Shown here: in pieces, positions 52,831-56,014 of the stretch
How positions within the stretch are numbered: position 1 is the first letter of the stretch
How the letters are laid out: each line of letters starts with the position of its first letter
From: Candidatus Falkowbacteria bacterium RIFOXYD12_FULL_34_57
GTDB lineage: Bacteria; Patescibacteriota; Patescibacteriia; Patescibacteriales; UBA12075
Direction of reading: 5' to 3'
Length of the DNA: 56,014 nt
Assembly: GCA_001780285.1 (NCBI GenBank)
Contig: MFGN01000011.1
Location: forward strand, 1-56,014
Notes under the pieces: generated by a model
Told to the model about the DNA's origin: nothing
The model's database searches: none
Seen by the model: only the letters and a program-made list of their open reading frames with translations
Made by a program: the position numbers and the translations under genes

Positions 52831-53700
52831 ATGTTTTACTCGCCATTAAGATATCCAGGTGGAAAAAATAAACTAGCGAAATTCATCGCAAAAATTTGCG
52901 TTGAAAATAATATTAATGGACATTATGTGGAGCCATACGCTGGCGGAGCATCGGTTGCTCTATTTCTGCTTTTGAAGAAAAAAGTCTCCAAAATTACAAT
53001 TAATGACTACGATCGTTCAATTTACGCTTTTTGGTTTTCAATATTAAAACATACAGACATATTTTGCAAAATGATTGAAAATACAGAAATTAACATCGAG
53101 ACTTGGAGAAAAGCAAAAGCAATTCAAAAGAAGAAAAAATATTCGTCATTAATACAACTCGGTTTTTCGACATTTTTTCTCAATAGAGTTAACATGTCTG
53201 GAATTATCGATGGCGGCGTGATTGGTGGCATTGATCAAAATGGAACCTATAAAATGGATTGTCGCTTCAATAAACAGGAATTAATTAAGAGAATAAAAGA
53301 AATAGCAAAATATAAAAAGCAAATTAAGATATTTAATTTAGACGCAGTTGATTTGATCGAAATAATTAAAAATGAATCTCAAAATCAGCAAACCATTTTT
53401 TATTTTGACCCTCCATATTATTTAAAAGGAAAATCTTTGTATATAAATCATTATAAGCATAATGACCACGAAAAAATCGGAAAATTGATCAATTCAATTC
53501 AAAACATTCATTGGATTGTATCATACGATAATACAAAAGAGATTAATAAAATTTACAATTGGGTCACTGACAAGAAAAAAATTGAATATTCTTTTTTTCA
53601 TACTGCTCATAGAGCGAAAGAAGGAAAGGAAATATTATTTTTTAGTGACAGTCTAAAAAATATTGATTTGGTTATTAATCCAGTAAAACAAAAATTATAA
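52831..53700 (+). CDS. Dam-like N6-adenine DNA methyltransferase
   Basis: A 289-residue D12-class methylase: SPLRYPGGKNKLAKFI (motif I for AdoMet), YVEPYAGGASVALFLL, STFFLNRVNMSGIIDGG and FYFDPPYYLKG (catalytic DPPY). It starts 4 bp after the ParB-like gene. Two different adenine methylases in one cassette is unusual; one may protect against the DUF262-HNH partner and the other against another nuclease. Confidence 0.92.
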   Translation: MFYSPLRYPGGKNKLAKFIAKICVENNINGHYVEPYAGGASVALFLLLKKKVSKITINDYDRSIYAFWFSILKHTDIFCKMIENTEINIETWRKAKAIQKKKKYSSLIQLGFSTFFLNRVNMSGIIDGGVIGGIDQNGTYKMDCRFNKQELIKRIKEIAKYKKQIKIFNLDAVDLIEIIKNESQNQQTIFYFDPPYYLKGKSLYINHYKHNDHEKIGKLINSIQNIHWIVSYDNTKEINKIYNWVTDKKKIEYSFFHTAHRAKEGKEILFFSDSLKNIDLVINPVKQKL

Positions 53701-53706
53701 TAAGGA

Positions 53707-53757
53707 GTTTTGGATTTTGGGCATTCACCCCTGACCCCTCTGCCCAAAATCCAAAAC
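53707..53757 (+). repeat. Perfect 17-bp inverted repeat after the four-gene cassette
   Basis: GTTTTGGATTTTGGGCA and TGCCCAAAATCCAAAAC flank a TTCACCCCTGACCCCTC loop. Almost the same sequence lies at 55788-55838 after the Nudix gene. It may be a transcript end or part of the cassette ends. Confidence 0.85.
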
Positions 53758-53826
53758 AGAAAAAGAAATTTTAAAATTTTTTAAAACAATTCCGACTGCT
53801 GTCGGAAAAAAGAAAAGGAATACATC

Positions 53827-53924
53827 AGCTAACAACGAGTATCCGGTTACGGCTTTTATCCAAAAGCCTCCACCCAAATTTTTCTTTCGCTACGCTACAG
53901 AAAAACTTCGGATACTCGTTATCG
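53827..53924 (+). other. attC-like site 3
   Basis: R'' AGCTAAC (53827-53833), L'' ACGAGTATCCG, arm CCCAAATTTTTCTTTCG, return CAGAAAAACTT, L' CGGATACTCGT, R' GTTATCG (53918-53924). The L arms pair perfectly over 11 bp. Size 98 bp. R'' is complementary to the start of its own cassette at 48808. Confidence 0.78.
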
Positions 53925-53960
53925 GAAATATTTTAAATTTTATTTTTTAACATTAAATCT

Positions 53961-54230
53961 ATGAAAGAATTCAAAGAAGATTGGCAGCTTAGTGAAGCCG
54001 AGAAAAAAGAAAATTACGTAAACAATCTTAAACTTAGGATTGAGACTATAACAGAATCGGTCCATAAGCTACATTTTCACCATGGCCATGAGCAAGATGA
54101 AATAAAAGATTTGCCAGAAGAACAAGCCAAGGAATTATACAAAAAGTTAGAAGAAGACATACAACAACTTATTGAGGTTAAAAATAATCTCGAAAAAGGA
54201 AATTCTTATCTTATTGAAAATAAAAAATAA
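53961..54230 (+). CDS. Cassette 4: small helical protein of unknown function
   Basis: An 89-residue, strongly charged protein, probably a helical hairpin or coiled coil (NLKLRIETITESVHKLHFHH; ELYKKLEEDIQQLIEVKNNLEK). No family recognised. The cassette is closed by GTTATCGGAAATATTTTAAA and the near-complementary TTTAAAATACATCCGATAAC. Confidence 0.55.
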   Translation: MKEFKEDWQLSEAEKKENYVNNLKLRIETITESVHKLHFHHGHEQDEIKDLPEEQAKELYKKLEEDIQQLIEVKNNLEKGNSYLIENKK

Positions 54231-54245
54231 AATTTAAAATACATC

Positions 54246-54431
54246 CGATAACACCGCGATAAGCGGCTCCAGAAAATTTCCTTTATTAATATTCCTCCTT
54301 CGCTGAAGCTACGGAGGATAAAAATAATGAGTAAAATTTTCTTCCGACCCAAATTTTTATTTCTTTTTTCTTAAATGAATTAACATTAAGGAAGAAAAAT
54401 AAAAACTTCGCTTCATCGGGGAACGTTAGGC
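54246..54431 (+). other. attC-like site 4, with an internal hairpin insertion
   Basis: R'' CGATAAC (54246-54252), L'' CGATAAGCG, L' CGCTTCATCG (one extra base, as in attC bulges), R' GTTAGGC (54425-54431). The core arm CCCAAATTTTTATTTC and return AAAATAAAAACTT are present. An additional AGAAAATTT...AAATTTTCT hairpin of about 70 bp is inserted at the place where site 1 carries its gene. Confidence 0.7.
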
Positions 54432-54489
54432 GAAATTGAAAGTCAACCCTATCGAAATGTTTTTAATATCTAACTGAAATCAAATTACT

Positions 54490-55005
54490 ATGGCACACGT
54501 AAATATTGAAATCAAAGCAAAATCTAATAATCAAGATGAGATAAGAGAAATCTTAAAATCAAAAAATGCCAACTTTAAAGGTGTCGATCATCAAATTGAT
54601 ACATACTTTAAAGTCGATAATGGAAGATTGAAATTAAGAGAAGGAAAAATTGAAAATCATTTAATTCATTATCAAAGAGAAAACAAAGAAGGTCCAAAGC
54701 AATCTGATGTAACTTTGTTTGAATCTGACCCTAAATCTTCATTGAAGGAAATTTTAACTAAGGCTCTTGGAATTTTAGTTGTTGTTAATAAGAAGAGAGA
54801 AATTTATTTTATTGATAATGTAAAATTACATATTGATAATGTGGAAGATTTAGGGACTTTTGTTGAAATTGAAGCTATTGATAATGATGGCACAATTGGA
54901 AAAGATAAATTACTAAAACAATGTCAATTTTTCCTTGATTTATTTAAGATTTCTCAAGAAGATTTGATTTCAGTTTCTTATAGTGATTTATTGTTACAGA
55001 AGTAA
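54490..55005 (+). CDS. Cassette 5: CYTH-domain protein, class IV adenylate cyclase-like
   Basis: A 171-residue CYTH protein: VNIEIKAK (ExK at the tunnel entrance), DTYFKVDNGRLKLRE, HYQRENKEGPKQSD, VKLHIDNVEDLGTFVEIEA. The family handles triphosphates (adenylate cyclase CyaB, thiamine triphosphatase). The exact reaction is not readable. It is a cassette gene: GAAAGTCAACCC near the start of the cassette recurs as its complement right after the stop. Confidence 0.82.
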   Translation: MAHVNIEIKAKSNNQDEIREILKSKNANFKGVDHQIDTYFKVDNGRLKLREGKIENHLIHYQRENKEGPKQSDVTLFESDPKSSLKEILTKALGILVVVNKKREIYFIDNVKLHIDNVEDLGTFVEIEAIDNDGTIGKDKLLKQCQFFLDLFKISQEDLISVSYSDLLLQK

Positions 55006-55006
55006 C

Positions 55007-55096
55007 GGGTTGACTTTCAGCTCAAGGGGACGCTGCGCTTTTGATTTTTCTTTCTTAATATTTTTAATAAGGAAAAAAATCAAACCCTCGCCTAAC
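55007..55096 (+). other. Degenerate attC-like region 5
   Basis: GGGTTGACTTTC (complement of the cassette start) is followed by a GATTTTTCTTT...AAAAAAATC hairpin and R'' GCCTAAC (55090-55096), complementary to the cassette start GTTAGGC. No L' or R' GTT follows; the sequence passes straight into AAATAAATTTTTTAT. The site seems to have lost its downstream half. Confidence 0.45.
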
Positions 55097-55236
55097 AAAT
55101 AAATTTTTTATCTATACTGAAATCAGGGGTTTGATGCGTTGATTTGGGGCGAAAATTTGATTTTTTTTATTTATTTTTATGGAGGGGTAAAAGTGTTTTT
55201 CTGCTCACAAAGAGGCAAAAAATTAATATAATATTT

Positions 55237-55794
55237 ATGAGATTAAATGGTTCTTGGAAAATAAAAGAGAGTCTAGAAAAATATAAAAACCACTGGATGA
55301 AGGTTCGCGAGGATAAAATTATCCAGCCAGACGGAAAGGATGGCATAGTTGGCGTTATTGAATTAAGGGATGGCGTTTCAATTCTCGCTCTTGATGATGA
55401 TGGTTATGTTTATTTGATTAAACAGTTCCGTTATATCTTATCGAGAAAAAGCATCGAAGTTATGGGTGGAGGAATTGATGATGACGAGGATCCTCTAAAT
55501 GCTGCAAAAAGAGAATTGAAGGAAGAGGCGGGAATTATTGCTGACGAGTGGGTTTTTATGGAAAAGTTTCACCCTTTCACTGCTGCCATTAAATCGTCCA
55601 ATACTATGTACTTGGCACGTAAATTAAAATTTACTGAAGCGAGTCCAGAAGGCACAGAACAAATTAAAATATTAAAGGTCAAATTTGAGGATGCATTAAA
55701 AATGGTCATGGGAGGTGAAATTACCCAAGGGCCGAGTTGCGTTATTATTCTAAAAACTTCTGAGTATTTAAAAAATATCAATAAGGTGTTTTGA
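55237..55794 (+). CDS. Cassette 6: Nudix hydrolase, ADP-ribose pyrophosphatase-like
   Basis: Start at ATG 55237 (MRLNGSWKIKESLEKYKNH); the track start includes leader. The 185-residue protein has a full Nudix box, GGIDDDEDPLNAAKRELKEE-AGI, and YLIKQFRYILSRKSIEVMGG typical of ADP-ribose/sugar-nucleotide pyrophosphatases. A TATAAT lies at 55227-55232 and a GAGGGGTAAAAGTGTTTTTC segment upstream matches the four-gene cassette. The TGA stop is inside the terminal inverted repeat. Confidence 0.9.
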   Translation: MRLNGSWKIKESLEKYKNHWMKVREDKIIQPDGKDGIVGVIELRDGVSILALDDDGYVYLIKQFRYILSRKSIEVMGGGIDDDEDPLNAAKRELKEEAGIIADEWVFMEKFHPFTAAIKSSNTMYLARKLKFTEASPEGTEQIKILKVKFEDALKMVMGGEITQGPSCVIILKTSEYLKNINKVF

Positions 55795-55838
55795 GTTTTG
55801 GGCATTCACCCCTGACCCCTCTGCCCAAAATCCAAAAC
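55788..55838 (+). repeat. Second copy of the 17-bp inverted repeat
   Basis: GTTTTGAGTTTTGGGCA and TGCCCAAAATCCAAAAC with the same 17-nt loop as at 53707-53757. It overlaps the last codons of the Nudix gene. Confidence 0.85.
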
Positions 55839-55907
55839 AAAAATCAAATTTTCTTAGTAGCAAAACAGCATTTAAACCAATAAAAAACGAAATAAAAAAT
55901 TTACATC

Positions 55908-55960
55908 GCACAACCTTCTATATCAAAATCAATACCAAATCAAGTTAAAGCAGGTTGTGA
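55908..55960 (+). other. attC-like site 6 (short)
   Basis: ACATC followed by R'' GCACAAC (55908-55914); AGGTTGTG at 55952-55959 pairs with CACAACCT, giving R' GTTGTGA (55954-55960). The variable part is only about 40 bp. Sequence after 55960 has no recognisable gene before the window ends. Confidence 0.5.
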
Positions 55961-56014
55961 ATTTATTTTCCTGACCTCATAAGGCGTTCCTCTTTTTACA
56001 ATTGCGAAAACTCT

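Larger units (their letters stand above)
47541..55960 (+). mobile_element. Integron-like gene cassette array
   Basis: Six cassettes in one orientation: 47541-48641, 48642-48807 (no gene), 48808-53917 (four genes), 53918-54424, 54425-about 55096, and about 55097-55953. Clear cassettes begin GTTNNNNGAAAT and end ACATCNNNNAAC, where the N bases are mutually complementary (GTAC, AGCT, ATCG/CGAT). This is the pairing expected between R' and R'' of an attC when the cassette is circular. Between cassettes lie long imperfect hairpins with a conserved CCCAAATTTTT...AAAAACTTCG core. The terminal complementarity runs 30-70 bp into the cassettes, far beyond the 6-7 bp of classical attC sites. Confidence 0.8.

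Noticed and set aside
53707-53757. The 17-bp inverted repeat as an attC site
   Set aside because: It lacks the GTT/AAC ends, is the same in two cassettes rather than cassette-specific, and lies inside the cassette before R''; a shared terminator or end module fits better.
47541-55960. CRISPR array
   Set aside because: The repeats are inverted, far apart and separated by genes; there are no regular spacers and no cas genes.
1-56014. tRNA or rRNA genes
   Set aside because: I looked for T-loop GTTCRA contexts and rRNA-conserved segments in the spacers and saw none; a tRNAscan run would settle this.

Overview
The window is AT-rich, compact bacterial DNA, probably from the Candidate Phyla Radiation (Patescibacteria). 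This placement is inferred from the gene set and short spacers; no rRNA or tRNA gene is visible to confirm it. Standard stop codons are used, including TGA. Several genes carry strong Shine-Dalgarno (SD) sequences (phoH, tmk2, metzincin), while many others have none.

Layout. 0.1-3.2 kb: three exported or membrane proteins, including a duplicated metzincin-like protease. 3.2-10.3 kb: a seven-gene minus-strand cluster (panD, two alkaline-phosphatase-superfamily enzymes around an SsuABC/TauABC-type ABC importer, and a NodU-type carbamoyltransferase), divergent from a sodium:solute-symporter-like permease. 11.8-20.1 kb: decayed gene remnants, tgt with an in-frame palindromic insertion, two surface or acidic proteins, a phosphorylase-like glycosyltransferase and dus. 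20.2-20.6 kb: a GC-rich, highly structured RNA locus of unidentified class. 20.7-25 kb: a membrane protein and a four-gene operon of unknown function. 25.1-28.5 kb: an Fe-S module (nifS, nfu, iscU, Rrf2 regulator with an IscR-like operator) plus an L,D-transpeptidase. 28.5-32.5 kb: phoH and secE-nusG-rplK-rplA. 32.7-39.4 kb: guaB, a TGA-interrupted small gene, and a dTMP module (dCMP deaminase, thyA, DHFR, a kinase, a thymidylate kinase-dUTPase fusion, a second thymidylate kinase). 39.5-46.4 kb: gatB, arcC, fused pyrBI, miaA, miaB.

46.6-56.0 kb is the most remarkable region. A tyrosine recombinase reads away from a run of co-directional genes bounded by attC-like sites, which is the layout of an integron. 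Each cassette opens with GTTNNNN and ends with the complementary NNNNAAC, and here the complementarity extends 30-70 bp into the cassette as terminal inverted repeats. The recombinase lacks the extra domain typical of IntI. One cassette is 5.1 kb and carries four genes: an EcoRI-family adenine methylase, a DUF262-HNH protein, a ParB-like protein and a Dam-like methylase. It looks like a defence or modification island.

Working together: ArcC can supply carbamoyl phosphate to PyrBI and possibly to the NodU enzyme. The thymidylate genes cover dCMP/dUTP to dTDP. The Rrf2 regulator probably controls Fe-S assembly. Several families of dispersed palindromic repeats occupy the spacers, and one has entered the reading frames of tgt and miaA.
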